Origin: PVC group bacterium (ex Bugula neritina AB1)
Lineage (GTDB): Bacteria > GCA-001730085
Assembly: GCA_001730085.1 (NCBI GenBank)
Contig: MDLB01000084.1
Span: 1-24,435 of the forward strand
Direction of reading: 5' to 3'
Length of the DNA: 24,435 nucleotides
Shown: positions 7,525-15,844 of the stretch, in pieces
How the letters are laid out: every line of letters starts with the position of its first letter
Position numbering within the stretch: position 1 is the stretch's first letter
Translations under genes and position numbers: made by a program
Notes under the pieces: model-generated
What the model was told of the DNA's origin: nothing
The model's database searches: none
Seen by the model: the letters and a program-made list of their open reading frames with translations, nothing else

Positions 7525-8767
7525 TGGGCTCAGAGTTTTAGTGACCGAAATGCCTCATATGTATTCAGCGAGTGTTGGATTGTGGGTGAAAGTTGGGGGA
7601 AGACATGAAAATAGATTCCAAAAGGGTTTGTCTCACTTTTTGGAACATATGGTTTTTAAAGGGACAAAAACAAGAACATGCCAAGAAATCGCAGAAACAA
7701 TTGAAGGTGTCGGAGGTTATCTGAATGCATGTACCTCTAAGGAATATACATGTTTTTATGCGAAGACTTTAGATAAAGACTACTTTAAAGCGATAGATAT
7801 TCTTACAGACATGGCTTTTCATCCATTATTCAATTTGGATGATATTCAAAAAGAAAAAGATGTTGTTTTAGAAGAAATAAAAATGTACATGGACTCGCCC
7901 TCTCAATTGATTCATGACTATTTAGATGAAGTTTTATGGGGGAGTGATCACCCTATGGGCTTTTGGTTAACGGGCAAAGAAGATGATGTGAGGAGCTTTA
8001 ACAAGGACGATTGTCATGCTTTTCTTAAAGAGCACTATTTTGCTAAAAATATTGTTATTTCTGTTGCTGGCAAAGTGAAAGCTCAAGATACATTTGATTT
8101 TATAGAAGGCTTAGATATAGGCTCTTCTGATAATGAATATGTTCCACCAAGAAGCTTTGCTATGCAAAGAGAAAACTTTGTTATCAAATGGATCAAAAAA
8201 GATATTGAGCAGACCCAAATGGCGATGGCTTTTTATTCTTACGCCAAAGATCATCCTCTTAGATATGCAGCTGAAATATTAGGTATCTTTTTGGGGGGGA
8301 ATATGAGTTCCTATTTGTATAAGGAACTCAGAGAAAAAAGAGGTATAGTTTATGATATTCGTGCTTCATCTGAGACTTATTCGGATGTGGGTGTTTTTGA
8401 AATATCTGCGGGTCTAGATGCGGACAAAGTTTTAGAAATGTTGAAAATTATATCGGAAAAACTTGAAGATCTCAAAGTTTCTTTGATTCAAGAAGAAGAG
8501 CTTGAGAGAGCCAAAGCTTATTTCAAGGGAAGAGTTTTATTTTCCATGGAAAGACCTGACTCTAGGATGTCCTTTAGTGGTGAGAGACTTTTGATAATGG
8601 GGAAAACAGTAGCTGTTGAGGATATTCTTAAGAAAATTGATGAGGTATCTTTGAAAGATATACAGGTAGTTGCATCCGAAATCTTTCTTAAGGGGCATTT
8701 TTCTGCTGTAGGTATAGGCTCTAAAGATATGTCTGAAGATATTAAGGGTTTTATGGATGCCGTTTGA
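7499..8767 (+). CDS. M16 family zinc metallopeptidase (processing-peptidase-like)
   Basis: Single-unit 422-residue M16 peptidase of the mitochondrial processing peptidase / PqqF type. The inverted zinc motif HxxEH is HFLEH at residues 46-50. The distal zinc glutamate lies about 76 residues later in VVLEEIKMYMDSP (residue 125 or 126). The C-terminal, inactive half-domain has the typical RELREKRGIVYDI segment that contacts substrate. No signal peptide is visible, so cytoplasmic action is likely. Related bacterial enzymes degrade or process short peptides; the actual substrate is unknown. Start ATG at 7499 is preceded by AAGGA (7483-7487). The next gene begins inside its last codons, so the pair is translationally coupled. 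Confidence 0.9.
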   Translation: MEKTYTCRNGLRVLVTEMPHMYSASVGLWVKVGGRHENRFQKGLSHFLEHMVFKGTKTRTCQEIAETIEGVGGYLNACTSKEYTCFYAKTLDKDYFKAIDILTDMAFHPLFNLDDIQKEKDVVLEEIKMYMDSPSQLIHDYLDEVLWGSDHPMGFWLTGKEDDVRSFNKDDCHAFLKEHYFAKNIVISVAGKVKAQDTFDFIEGLDIGSSDNEYVPPRSFAMQRENFVIKWIKKDIEQTQMAMAFYSYAKDHPLRYAAEILGIFLGGNMSSYLYKELREKRGIVYDIRASSETYSDVGVFEISAGLDADKVLEMLKIISEKLEDLKVSLIQEEELERAKAYFKGRVLFSMERPDSRMSFSGERLLIMGKTVAVEDILKKIDEVSLKDIQVVASEIFLKGHFSAVGIGSKDMSEDIKGFMDAV

Positions 8768-9416
8768 TTTAGAGTTAGCTAGCTCTAGAGGCATTGTTTT
8801 AAAACGTTTTTCATGGCAGGAAAATGGTGTTTTGGCTGTCGTTTTTTCTGAAGGGTTTGGGAAGATCATACTTTCTGATCCTTTGATGAAAAAAAAGGAG
8901 AGACTTGGCGGTAAGACAGATCTTTTTAGTTTGATTGAGTTTACTTTTATAAAGAATGATCGGACTGAATATCAAAGGCTTGTGATGGCAGAAAGTCTTG
9001 ATAAGTTCATGTGGGTATACCGTGATCCGCTATCTCTTGCTCTTGCATCTCTTTTGACGGAAGTTGTTGATAAAGTTTATCCTGTTTTTTCGAAACAAGC
9101 AGAAGTTTTTGAATTGCTTAAATTTTTTTTTTCTTTTTCAGAAAATAAACTTTCCATAGATGAGATTTTTTTTCGTATGATATTTTTCTTAGTACGATTG
9201 ACACTCTTTTTAGGAGGAGGGTTTCTTGATGTCAACGAAAATATTAAGCAATCAGATGTCGATACTTCCGAAGGTTCATTTAATCCGAATATTTTAGAAC
9301 GGTGGTTCAGTGGAGAAAGTGATATAAAAAAAATACTTAAAGGACTTGTAAAAAATATTGAAAACCATTGGGATATTAATTTACAGTCAAAAAAAGTTTT
9401 ATATCAACTTATGTGA
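8757..9416 (+). CDS. recO: RecO-like DNA repair protein, divergent
   Basis: RecO helps RecR/RecF load RecA onto SSB-coated single-stranded DNA. The first ~80 residues fit the RecO N-terminal OB fold: RGIVLKRFSWQENGVLAVVFSEGFGKI matches the family pattern of a 'G-I-V-L-k' strand, then 'E-x-x-x-v-v-f-t-e-x-x-G-k', then a Lys-rich turn (KKKERL). The helical C-terminal part is poorly conserved and contains no cysteines, so the zinc site of some RecO proteins is absent. At 219 residues it is slightly short for the family. The ATG lies within the last codons of the M16 gene (11-base overlap), which explains the lack of its own strong ribosome site. The 3' end overlaps the convergent lipoprotein gene by 8 bases. 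Assignment rests on N-terminal pattern and size only. Confidence 0.65.
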   Translation: MPFDLELASSRGIVLKRFSWQENGVLAVVFSEGFGKIILSDPLMKKKERLGGKTDLFSLIEFTFIKNDRTEYQRLVMAESLDKFMWVYRDPLSLALASLLTEVVDKVYPVFSKQAEVFELLKFFFSFSENKLSIDEIFFRMIFFLVRLTLFLGGGFLDVNENIKQSDVDTSEGSFNPNILERWFSGESDIKKILKGLVKNIENHWDINLQSKKVLYQLM

Positions 9417-10788
9417 TATTTTGAAGAAGTTCTTTATTATTGAAAGAGCGATGTTCACTTTTTTGTAAAAGCTCTGGGATAGAAATGTTATTCTTATGAA
9501 AGCGAGATAGTAGACTTTTGTTTAATAAGATTCTATTTTTTTCCGGTATATAATTCACTTGTATTTCGTCGAAGTCTTCAAATTCAAAACTTCTAAGCAT
9601 GATAGCTATGGTTTCCAGTGATTTATCTAGGATCGTCACATGATAATCACTTTGTAACTGAGTTGCTTCTGGAGACTGTTTGCGAACAATATTGATATGA
9701 AAAAGCAAAGAGGTTTTGTTGTCTTTTTTTTCAGAGCTGCCTCTAACTGATTTAACAGCGAAGACTTTTTTAAGTTTTTTATTTTTAGTGAAGGCCATTC
9801 GTATAGCATTAGAAGTTTGATTAGTGACAAAGTTTATCAGAGAAGTGCTTGTTACTTCTGAATCTTTATTTGTCCATGATTCAATGTTTTGGTATTTTTT
9901 ATACATTTTTGGAAAGTCTGGATAAAGAGGTTTTGTTGGGTCATCCATTTGAGGATGTACGATATGTATTGTTTCAATGATTTTCGGAGCAAGAAGAGTG
10001 TTCACGACGAAGACATATTCCTGAACTTTGCCGGATGGATTTTGAAAATCGTAGTTAACTTGGTCTTCTTTGGGGAGAAAAGTTTCTTTGACTTTAGCAT
10101 ATATTAAAGACTTATATTGGTCGATTCGCTCTGTTTTCAAATCAAGGACTTTATAAGACTTTTCTTTTTTTAGATCATGTTCCATTAACGATACAAAAAA
10201 AGAGGCGGAAACTTTGTCGATTTGAAGTTTTTCTGGTAGAAAAAGCTGGATAAGATCTTTGGATGAAGCAGATCTCATTTTTTCAAAAAAGGAAAGGATA
10301 GTGTTTTTTCCCATTGTAACAGGGTTGAATTCGAGATTCATTTCCATTCTTTGGAGTAGGTCATTCCTAGAAATAAGACCTAGTATGTATTTTTTTATGT
10401 CTTTGATATAACGCGTCATGACTAAGCTTGCACCTGGTGTTGAGGGGTCCGAAGCGACAATCTTGAAAAACTCTATATTTGAGTCCGCATTAACACCAGC
10501 TCTTGAAGCCGCATGAGTCGCATTCCCAACTTTTTGCAAAGCCTCTTCTGATAAAAACTTCGCAGAGAGTAAAATGTTTTTGATAGACAAATAAACATAT
10601 AGGGTATTAGAGATAACTTCTGCTTCTAAGTCGAGATTAAACTCTTTTTTTGCTATATCTTTGGTCTTAAGAGCAATGTTCTTAGTAAGGTAGCAAGCAT
10701 CCCTTTCTTTAAAACAACCCGTTAAAAAAATCGATAAAGTGAAAAAAGGGAAAAATAATAGGCAAAATTTTATTTTTCTTATCACCAT
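9409..10788 (-). CDS. Lipoprotein of unknown function
   Basis: A 459-residue protein with a clear lipoprotein signal: basic start (MVIRKIK), hydrophobic core and lipobox LTGC with Cys25 as the lipidated residue. The +2 residue is Phe rather than Asp, so by the E. coli Lol rule it would go to the outer membrane; whether that rule holds here is unknown. The mature part is mixed alpha/beta and Lys-rich, with no motif I recognise. Its start overlaps the last codons of the upstream ftsH-like gene by 7 bases (ATGGTGA arrangement), so the two are translationally coupled and probably linked in function, for example as a substrate, adaptor or regulator of the protease. It ends convergent with recO, overlapping it by 8 bases, and I see no terminator between them. 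Confidence 0.8.
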   Translation of the reverse strand: MVIRKIKFCLLFFPFFTLSIFLTGCFKERDACYLTKNIALKTKDIAKKEFNLDLEAEVISNTLYVYLSIKNILLSAKFLSEEALQKVGNATHAASRAGVNADSNIEFFKIVASDPSTPGASLVMTRYIKDIKKYILGLISRNDLLQRMEMNLEFNPVTMGKNTILSFFEKMRSASSKDLIQLFLPEKLQIDKVSASFFVSLMEHDLKKEKSYKVLDLKTERIDQYKSLIYAKVKETFLPKEDQVNYDFQNPSGKVQEYVFVVNTLLAPKIIETIHIVHPQMDDPTKPLYPDFPKMYKKYQNIESWTNKDSEVTSTSLINFVTNQTSNAIRMAFTKNKKLKKVFAVKSVRGSSEKKDNKTSLLFHINIVRKQSPEATQLQSDYHVTILDKSLETIAIMLRSFEFEDFDEIQVNYIPEKNRILLNKSLLSRFHKNNISIPELLQKSEHRSFNNKELLQNIT

Positions 10789-12446
10789 GGAGGATTTTCT
10801 CCTTGAGGGGTAAATGAAGTATCAGCATAAGGATTATAAGTAGATTTTCCATACTCTTTAAAAATCGCTTCAATTTCATCGTATTCAAGTTCTTGTTTTG
10901 TAAGAAGCTCTTTAACGAATCGATCAACGATGTCCCATTCTTTTCGAAGTAAGCCTTCTACTTCTTTTATGGAAGAGTTAATAAGGTCATCGACTTCTTT
11001 GTTTAAACGTTGTTTTAAGTTTTCAGATAATAACTCTTTAGGTATAGAGGCGTAATCTCCAATTGTTGAGGTGTTTTCAGACATACCCCAACTCCAAACC
11101 ATTAGGTTAGCTAAGTTAGTAGCTTGTTTAAAGTCTGAAGAGACTCCATTTGTTGTTGTTCCATACTTTATTTTTTCAGCAACATAACCACCCAAAGCCA
11201 CCTTAATATCGGCCAGAAACTTTTCCTTATTGTGAGCATAGAGCTCTTCTCTAGGTTGACGATAAACAACACCAAGAGTTTGCTTTCTAGCGATAATAGA
11301 AGCCTTAAAAACATCATCGGTTGGATGAAGAATAAAAGTGGTTACCAAGTGACCTGTTTCATGATAAGCGGTCATTTCTCGTTCTCTAGGGGTCAATGTT
11401 TTTTTATGTTTCATCCCTAGTTCGATACGCTCCATAGCGCTGCTGAGGTCTTTATGGTCAACAATCTCTTTTTTCTCTCTTAAAGCGATCAATGCGGCTT
11501 CTTTTACAATATTTTCTATTTCAGCTGGTGACTTTTGTATTGCAATACGTGCGAGACGACCAATATCGATGTTTGAACTGTGCTTCACTTTGCTGAGATA
11601 AAATTCAAAAAGCTTGTGCCTACCTTCTAAACCCGGGCGATCGATATAAACCTTTCTGTCGAAACGGCCAGGACGAAGAAGGGCAGGGTCGAGAGCATCT
11701 TCTTGAGCATTTGTAGCTCCGATAACAATGATGTTTTCTTTTTTATCTCCCAAACCATCCATCTCTATAAGTAACTGATTTTGGGTTGAGTTTGTTTCTT
11801 GTCCACCACCACTATTAAGTAGTGTTCTTTTTTGAGCAATAGCATCAATCTCATCAATAAAAACGATACAAGCACCATGAGCTTCTGCATGGCGACGTGC
11901 ATTTTTAAAAAGCTTTCTCATTCGTGAAGCTCCAACCCCAACATATACTTCAACAAACTCACTACCAGCGATTGACATGAATGGTATTTTAGCTTCTGTA
12001 GCAATAGCTTTCGCCAAAAAAGTCTTTCCACATCCTGGGGGACCCACCATTAATAGACCTTTGAGGATTTTTCCTCCGATTTTTTGAACTTTTTGACGGT
12101 CCCTGATAAGCTCTACAACTTCCCAAGCTTCCTCTTTTGCTTCATCTATACCTAAGACATTCTCAAAGGGTACTTGAACATAGTTCGCTTTGATGGTTTT
12201 CTTTGACATTTTTGAAAAACCATCTCTCAGGACAGTTAAATATAGAAAGACAAAGATAGCTGCATGAAATGTTCCTTGTAAAAGAGCGATAGGAGTTTGA
12301 GCTAAGGTCATCTTGCGGTAGAATGGCTCCATAGAGCAAAGGCCCCAAAACGACAGACCTACCAAAATGGTTAGTCCACTAATGACACATATAGGGATCC
12401 AATGATCGACAAAATAGATCTTCATTCGTTTAAAAAAACGGCTCAT
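10782..12446 (-). CDS. ftsH: FtsH-type membrane AAA+ zinc protease with short periplasmic loop
   Basis: Membrane-anchored ATP-dependent protease that pulls out and degrades membrane and cytosolic proteins; it acts as a hexamer. Two N-terminal helices (about 17-37 and 54-73) are separated by only ~16 residues, where E. coli FtsH has a ~70-residue periplasmic domain. The AAA module is complete: Walker A GPPGCGKT (135-142), pore loop FVEVYVG (164-170), Walker B IVFIDEID (194-201), and the second region of homology ATNAQEDALDPALLRPGRFDR with both arginines. The zinc site is HETGH (362-366; the usual form is HEAGH) with the third ligand Asp438 in SSDFKQATNLA. It is 554 residues long, with a short tail after the protease domain. 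A strong GGAGGGAG ribosome site lies 8 bases before the ATG. Its last bases overlap the downstream lipoprotein start. It may be the sole FtsH or a specialised paralogue. Confidence 0.92.
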   Translation of the reverse strand: MSRFFKRMKIYFVDHWIPICVISGLTILVGLSFWGLCSMEPFYRKMTLAQTPIALLQGTFHAAIFVFLYLTVLRDGFSKMSKKTIKANYVQVPFENVLGIDEAKEEAWEVVELIRDRQKVQKIGGKILKGLLMVGPPGCGKTFLAKAIATEAKIPFMSIAGSEFVEVYVGVGASRMRKLFKNARRHAEAHGACIVFIDEIDAIAQKRTLLNSGGGQETNSTQNQLLIEMDGLGDKKENIIVIGATNAQEDALDPALLRPGRFDRKVYIDRPGLEGRHKLFEFYLSKVKHSSNIDIGRLARIAIQKSPAEIENIVKEAALIALREKKEIVDHKDLSSAMERIELGMKHKKTLTPREREMTAYHETGHLVTTFILHPTDDVFKASIIARKQTLGVVYRQPREELYAHNKEKFLADIKVALGGYVAEKIKYGTTTNGVSSDFKQATNLANLMVWSWGMSENTSTIGDYASIPKELLSENLKQRLNKEVDDLINSSIKEVEGLLRKEWDIVDRFVKELLTKQELEYDEIEAIFKEYGKSTYNPYADTSFTPQGENPPW

Positions 12447-12454
12447 TCGGTTAA

Positions 12455-12462
12455 CTCCCTCC
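12455..12462 (-). promoter_or_regulatory. Strong ribosome-binding site of ftsH
   Basis: Read on the minus strand this is GGAGGGAG, 8 bases before the ATG at 12446-12444. It is one of the two strongest Shine-Dalgarno sequences in the window, suggesting high translation of the protease, and it fixes the start. Confidence 0.75.
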
Positions 12463-12479
12463 GTAAGAAATAAAGAAAA

Positions 12480-12496
12480 AATAAAATTTTATTATA
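12480..12496 (-). promoter_or_regulatory. Possible ftsH -10 region overlapping a palindrome
   Basis: On the minus strand a perfect TATAAT occupies 12496-12491. A -35 match 17 bases upstream is poor. The -10 overlaps a perfect 14-base palindrome, AATAAAATTTTATT at 12480-12493. This is a candidate promoter only, as A/T-rich spacers give such hexamers by chance. Confidence 0.35.
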
Positions 12497-12729
12497 TAAG
12501 TCATAAAAGGTTGGATAAAATTAGACTATAAACAAGTAGGCAACGATCAAGTTTTTATTCAAAAGTTTATGGCTAAAAAATCATGAATAAATTCAATTAA
12601 AGCAATTTTAGCATATATTTTTCTTGGAAGTCAAATCATGATCATATTAAAAATGATGAAGATTGTTGCAAGAGATATCAAAGACTTTCGTAGATTTCTT
12701 TAATAATTTTTTTAGTCGAAAAAAACGAG

Positions 12730-12771
12730 TTGGGGCTAATCATATTATTAAAGCACCCCCAAAATTTTTTA
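12730..12771 (+). terminator. Terminator-like hairpin in the intergenic region
   Basis: TTGGGG at 12730-12735 pairs with CCCCAA at 12757-12762 around a 21-base loop, followed by a T-run at 12765-12770. It is the only G/C-clamped structure in the spacer. With no upstream + strand gene, it could end a small untranslated RNA starting somewhere in 12500-12700, or be unrelated. Confidence 0.35.
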
Positions 12772-12933
12772 TAATTATAGAGGGACAAGAAAGTTTATTC
12801 GCCATCTTGAAACGGTCTTTGTAATATTAACTTTTTCAAAAATAGCTAAGGTTTTTTTGAAATGTCTTTTTGTTAAAAAAAATAATATAAATATGAATAA
12901 TTTAACTGTGAGTATGTTCAAAACCCTTATTGT

Positions 12934-12962
12934 TTGAGCTTTTTATGTAGCTTTGATATAAT
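12934..12962 (+). promoter_or_regulatory. Extended -10 promoter upstream of rpe
   Basis: TTGAGC at 12934-12939, a 17-base spacer, then perfect TATAAT at 12957-12962 with TG one base upstream (TGATATAAT). It would give a leader of about 190 bases before rpe. Its architecture matches the promoter at 545-572. Confidence 0.6.
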
Positions 12963-13156
12963 TGATTCTTTACAAGCGATTTCGTTATTTTCCGTTTTTA
13001 GGTTCCTATGTTTTTAAAATTTAGGCTTCCTTTATCTTGATATTTGTTTCGGTTTTGCTTTTGTAAATGCTAAAGATTCGTAAAATTGTAAAGACGATTT
13101 AAGGGTCTTTTGTTGATTATTTTTTCAGTTATTTTTCATAAAAAGGATTAACGGTA

Positions 13157-13822
13157 TTGTCTAAAATAAATTGTATTTATCCATCAATCCTTTCGATAGA
13201 TTTTTCTTGCCTTGGCGATAATATTAGAAAAATTGAGTCTTCTGGCTTAGAAGCTTTACATGTTGATGTTATGGATGGGCATTTTGTCCCTAACTTAACA
13301 ATTGGTCCTTCTATCGTTAAAACCCTTCGTTCTGTGACACCGGCTTTTCTTGATATTCATCTTATGTTGCAATATCCTCAGAAGTATATCAAAGCGTTTG
13401 CTGAAGCTGGAGCTGACTCTTTGACGGTACATGTTGAATCTGACCATGATCTTCAAGAAACAATCGCTCTTATTAGAGAGCATGGGAAAAAAGTTGGGAT
13501 TGCTTTGAATCCGGAAACATCTCCTGAAATTCTAAGACCACATTTGAAGGATATAGATATGGTCTTGGTCATGAGTGTTCATCCTGGATTTGGAGGACAA
13601 GCTTTTATAAAAAATTCTTTAAAAAAAATAGAAATGGTTTGTACGTGGCTTTCTGAAGATGGACTGCAAGATTCCGTAAATGTTCAAGTTGACGGAGGGG
13701 TCGATATGAAAACTTTGCTTTTAACAAAAGATGCCGGAGCAAACCTATTTGTTGTAGGGAATGCTATTTTTGGGAAAGAAAACCCGGTTAAAGCTTTTGA
13801 AGAATTAAAAAATATATTATAA
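13157..13822 (+). CDS. rpe: Ribulose-phosphate 3-epimerase
   Basis: Interconverts D-ribulose 5-phosphate and D-xylulose 5-phosphate in the pentose phosphate pathway (cytoplasm). The 221-residue TIM barrel is of normal length. Metal and catalytic residues are visible: His35 and Asp37 in LHVDVMDGHFVPN, His68 in DIHLM, and Asp179 in VQVDGGV. The phosphate loop HPGFGGQAF (142-150) and the GxxGNAIF segment near the end are intact. The start is TTG: it lies 9 bases after a good AAAAGGA ribosome site (13141-13147), and the product then begins MSKINCIYPSIL exactly where family members begin. No closer ATG exists. It is followed after 250 bases by the phosphohexomutase gene. Confidence 0.95.
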   Translation: MSKINCIYPSILSIDFSCLGDNIRKIESSGLEALHVDVMDGHFVPNLTIGPSIVKTLRSVTPAFLDIHLMLQYPQKYIKAFAEAGADSLTVHVESDHDLQETIALIREHGKKVGIALNPETSPEILRPHLKDIDMVLVMSVHPGFGGQAFIKNSLKKIEMVCTWLSEDGLQDSVNVQVDGGVDMKTLLLTKDAGANLFVVGNAIFGKENPVKAFEELKNIL

Positions 13823-13938
13823 ATGAAAATTTTTTAAAACTTTAAGATCATTTTTAATGAATGATAACCTTAGAAAAGAAATGTTTAAATCCGATTTTCT
13901 TTTGATCTTTGATAGTGAGGAAAAAAATAGACTTATTC

Positions 13939-13963
13939 TAGTATTTTTTTCTCTTTAATACTA
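13939..13963. repeat. Inverted repeat between rpe and the mutase gene
   Basis: TAGTATT at 13939-13945 is complementary to AATACTA at 13957-13963 around a T-rich 11-base loop. There is no T-tail after the second arm. The 250-base gap it sits in shows nothing else I can support apart from the mutase ribosome site (AAAGGTGA before 14073). Confidence 0.35.
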
Positions 13964-14072
13964 TCCAAAAGAATCTCCAATATTGTTTATATTGAGGGAG
14001 CTAGATCTTAGAATTAGGGAATTATGAGGCATTTGTTCTAATGATCTCGATTTGTAGAAAGGTGACACATTT

Positions 14073-15485
14073 ATGTCTAAGATAAAGTTTGGCACAGATG
14101 GTTGGAGAGCTGTCATTTCGGACACTTTCACAATGGAAAATGTTGAATATGTGGCGCAAGCGATAGCAGATACACTTATATTAAAGGATAGTTCTCTTGG
14201 TCAAAAAATAGTTATTGGATATGACACGAGATTTATGTCGGAAGATTATGCGAGAAGAATCGCAGAGGTTTTTGCTGCGAATGACTTTAAAGTTATTTTA
14301 TCTGATAAAGTTGCACCGACACCTGTCGTTTCTTTTCTGGTTAAGCATCATAAAGCTACAGGAGGAATAGTTGTTACAGCAAGCCATAATCCTTATAGAT
14401 TTAATGGGATTAAGTTTAAGGGTGCTCATGGTGGACCTGCTTCTTCTGAATTAACGGTTGAATTTGAGTCTATGATTCAAAAAAATAGCGTAAAAAAAAT
14501 AGAATTAGCCAAAGCTTTAGAGAGTGAAAAAATTGTTTTAGAAGACTTTGATGAAACTTACTTTTTAGCTGTTGAAAAATATGTAGATATGGAAAAAATT
14601 CGCAAAAGCACATGGTCTGTTGCGGTTGATTCTATGTGCGGTGCCGGGGGCTTATATTTTCAAAATTTGATAGGGAGTGAATTCAAAGGCTCTATTGAAA
14701 CTATTAATCATGATTTCAATCCCTCTTTTAAAGGTGTTAATCCTGAGCCTATTGAAAGTAACTTGGGCAAACTTGTGAAAATGTGTTCAACAAATTTTGA
14801 TTTGGGCTTGGCTACGGATGGTGATGCTGACAGATTGGGGGTTATAGATGAGAGAGGGAACTTTGTATCTTCTCATCAGCTTTTATCTTTATTCTTTCTC
14901 TACTTTGTTGAATGTCGATCTTGGACAGGTGATGTTGCAAAATCTGTCTCGACGACTCAGTTGATTGAAGTGGTTGTCAAAGACAAAGGTTTAAATGTTT
15001 TTGAAACACCGATTGGATTTAAATATATTTCGAAGCTTATGTGTGAAAAGGATATCCTTATTGGTGGTGAAGAAAGTGGTGGTATTGGATTTAAAAATCA
15101 TGTTCCAGAAAGAGATGGGTTACTTGCCGGGTTGCTTGTTTTAGAAATCATGAGTCATTACCAAAAACCTTTGAGTGAAATCGTGGCATCTATGGAAAAA
15201 AGGTATGGTAAGTATTATTATAAGCGTAAAGATATTCATTATGATAGTGCTGACTTAGAAAAAAACTTGGAGAAAGTTAAATCTTTGAAAGAAGAATTTT
15301 TGATCGGACAAAAGACAAAGATTTTTAATCTTAATGATGGTGTTAAGCATACCTTAGAAGATGGTTCTTGGTTGCTCATGAGGTGTTCAGGAACAGAGCC
15401 TGTTTTGAGAGTTTATGCTGAGTCAGCGGATCCGGTGAAAGTTGATAAACTTTTGAAGGAAGGTGAAAAACTTGTTTTGGGATAA
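14073..15485 (+). CDS. Phosphoglucomutase/phosphomannomutase family protein
   Basis: Alpha-D-phosphohexomutase of 470 residues that moves phosphate between C1 and C6 of a hexose phosphate through a phosphoserine, feeding sugar-nucleotide or glycogen synthesis. The four family signatures are complete: active Ser104 in TASHNP (102-107), the metal loop DGDADR (249-254), the sugar-specificity loop GEESGG (332-337) and the phosphate-binding loop RCSGTEP (437-443). GEESGG favours glucose/mannose-phosphate mutases over phosphoglucosamine mutase (usually GEQSGH), but the exact substrate cannot be fixed. The N-terminus (KIKFGTDGWRAVI) is typical. The ribosome site AAAGGTGA precedes the ATG. A long hairpin 58 bases after the stop may mark the end of its mRNA. 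Confidence 0.93.
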   Translation: MSKIKFGTDGWRAVISDTFTMENVEYVAQAIADTLILKDSSLGQKIVIGYDTRFMSEDYARRIAEVFAANDFKVILSDKVAPTPVVSFLVKHHKATGGIVVTASHNPYRFNGIKFKGAHGGPASSELTVEFESMIQKNSVKKIELAKALESEKIVLEDFDETYFLAVEKYVDMEKIRKSTWSVAVDSMCGAGGLYFQNLIGSEFKGSIETINHDFNPSFKGVNPEPIESNLGKLVKMCSTNFDLGLATDGDADRLGVIDERGNFVSSHQLLSLFFLYFVECRSWTGDVAKSVSTTQLIEVVVKDKGLNVFETPIGFKYISKLMCEKDILIGGEESGGIGFKNHVPERDGLLAGLLVLEIMSHYQKPLSEIVASMEKRYGKYYYKRKDIHYDSADLEKNLEKVKSLKEEFLIGQKTKIFNLNDGVKHTLEDGSWLLMRCSGTEPVLRVYAESADPVKVDKLLKEGEKLVLG

Positions 15486-15542
15486 ATCATTTTAAAAAAT
15501 TTTTGGCGAAAATTTTAAATTATTTTGATAAAATTAAAGACA

Positions 15543-15574
15543 GAGAAACATCTGAATCCTTTCAAATGTTTCTC
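15543..15574. repeat. Long near-perfect hairpin after the mutase gene
   Basis: GAGAAACAT (15543-15551) pairs with ATGTTTCTC (15566-15574). After one mismatch, TGAA (15553-15556) pairs with TTCA (15561-15564) around a TCCT tetraloop. This makes a 13-bp stem in 32 bases. No T-run follows on the + strand, so it is either an mRNA 3' stabilising stem or a protein-binding palindrome rather than a standard terminator. Confidence 0.6.
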
Positions 15575-15774
15575 ACAACATGTTAAGAGACTTTTGAAGA
15601 GTAGCGTTTATAGATAAAGGGAGATTTTCCTTCATCTAAAGTATTGATAGAGATAACTTTTCATCCTTTTTCGATAACATGTTCGTTAATTTTTATATGT
15701 CCTTTTGATGACATAGTTTTTAAACAAAATTTACGAATGCTATTTGGGGAGTGAGTAGAGTTTTTAATAAAGAG

Positions 15775-15802
15775 ACTATTTTGAAATAGTTTTTATTTTT
15801 TA
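15775..15802 (+). terminator. Weak A/T terminator-like hairpin
   Basis: ACTATT at 15775-15780 pairs with AATAGT at 15785-15790 around TTGA, and is followed by a T-rich run to about 15802. The stem has a single G/C pair per arm, so it would be weak. It lies upstream of the giant gene's possible promoter. Confidence 0.3.
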
Positions 15803-15814
15803 TTGGAAAACGCT

Positions 15815-15844
15815 TTGTATTGATTTTTCTAGATTTGATATCCA
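15815..15844 (+). promoter_or_regulatory. Possible promoter of the giant coiled-coil gene
   Basis: TTGTAT at 15815-15820, an 18-base spacer, then TATCCA at 15839-15844 preceded by TG in the extended -10 position (TGATATCC). The -10 match is partial. The leader would be about 45 bases, with the ribosome site GAGGGGGG 7-8 bases before the ATG at 15897. Confidence 0.35.

Larger units (their letters stand above)
12447..13156. other. 710-base divergent intergenic region
   Basis: I see no gene in this A/T-rich spacer between ftsH (leftward) and rpe (rightward). It holds the ftsH ribosome site (12455-12462 on the minus strand), a -10-like element for ftsH, a perfect A/T palindrome at 12480-12493, a G/C-clamped inverted repeat with T-run at 12730-12771, and a good promoter toward rpe at 12934-12962. 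Short frames are interrupted frequently in all phases I checked. Confidence 0.6.

Noticed and set aside
8537-8869. Minus-strand frame spanning the M16-recO junction
   Set aside because: Both + strand genes are well supported here and overlap each other; the antisense frame looks like a shadow.
9889-10107. Plus-strand frame opposite the lipoprotein gene
   Set aside because: Short, hydrophobic by composition only, and fully inside a gene with a clear lipobox and coupling to ftsH.
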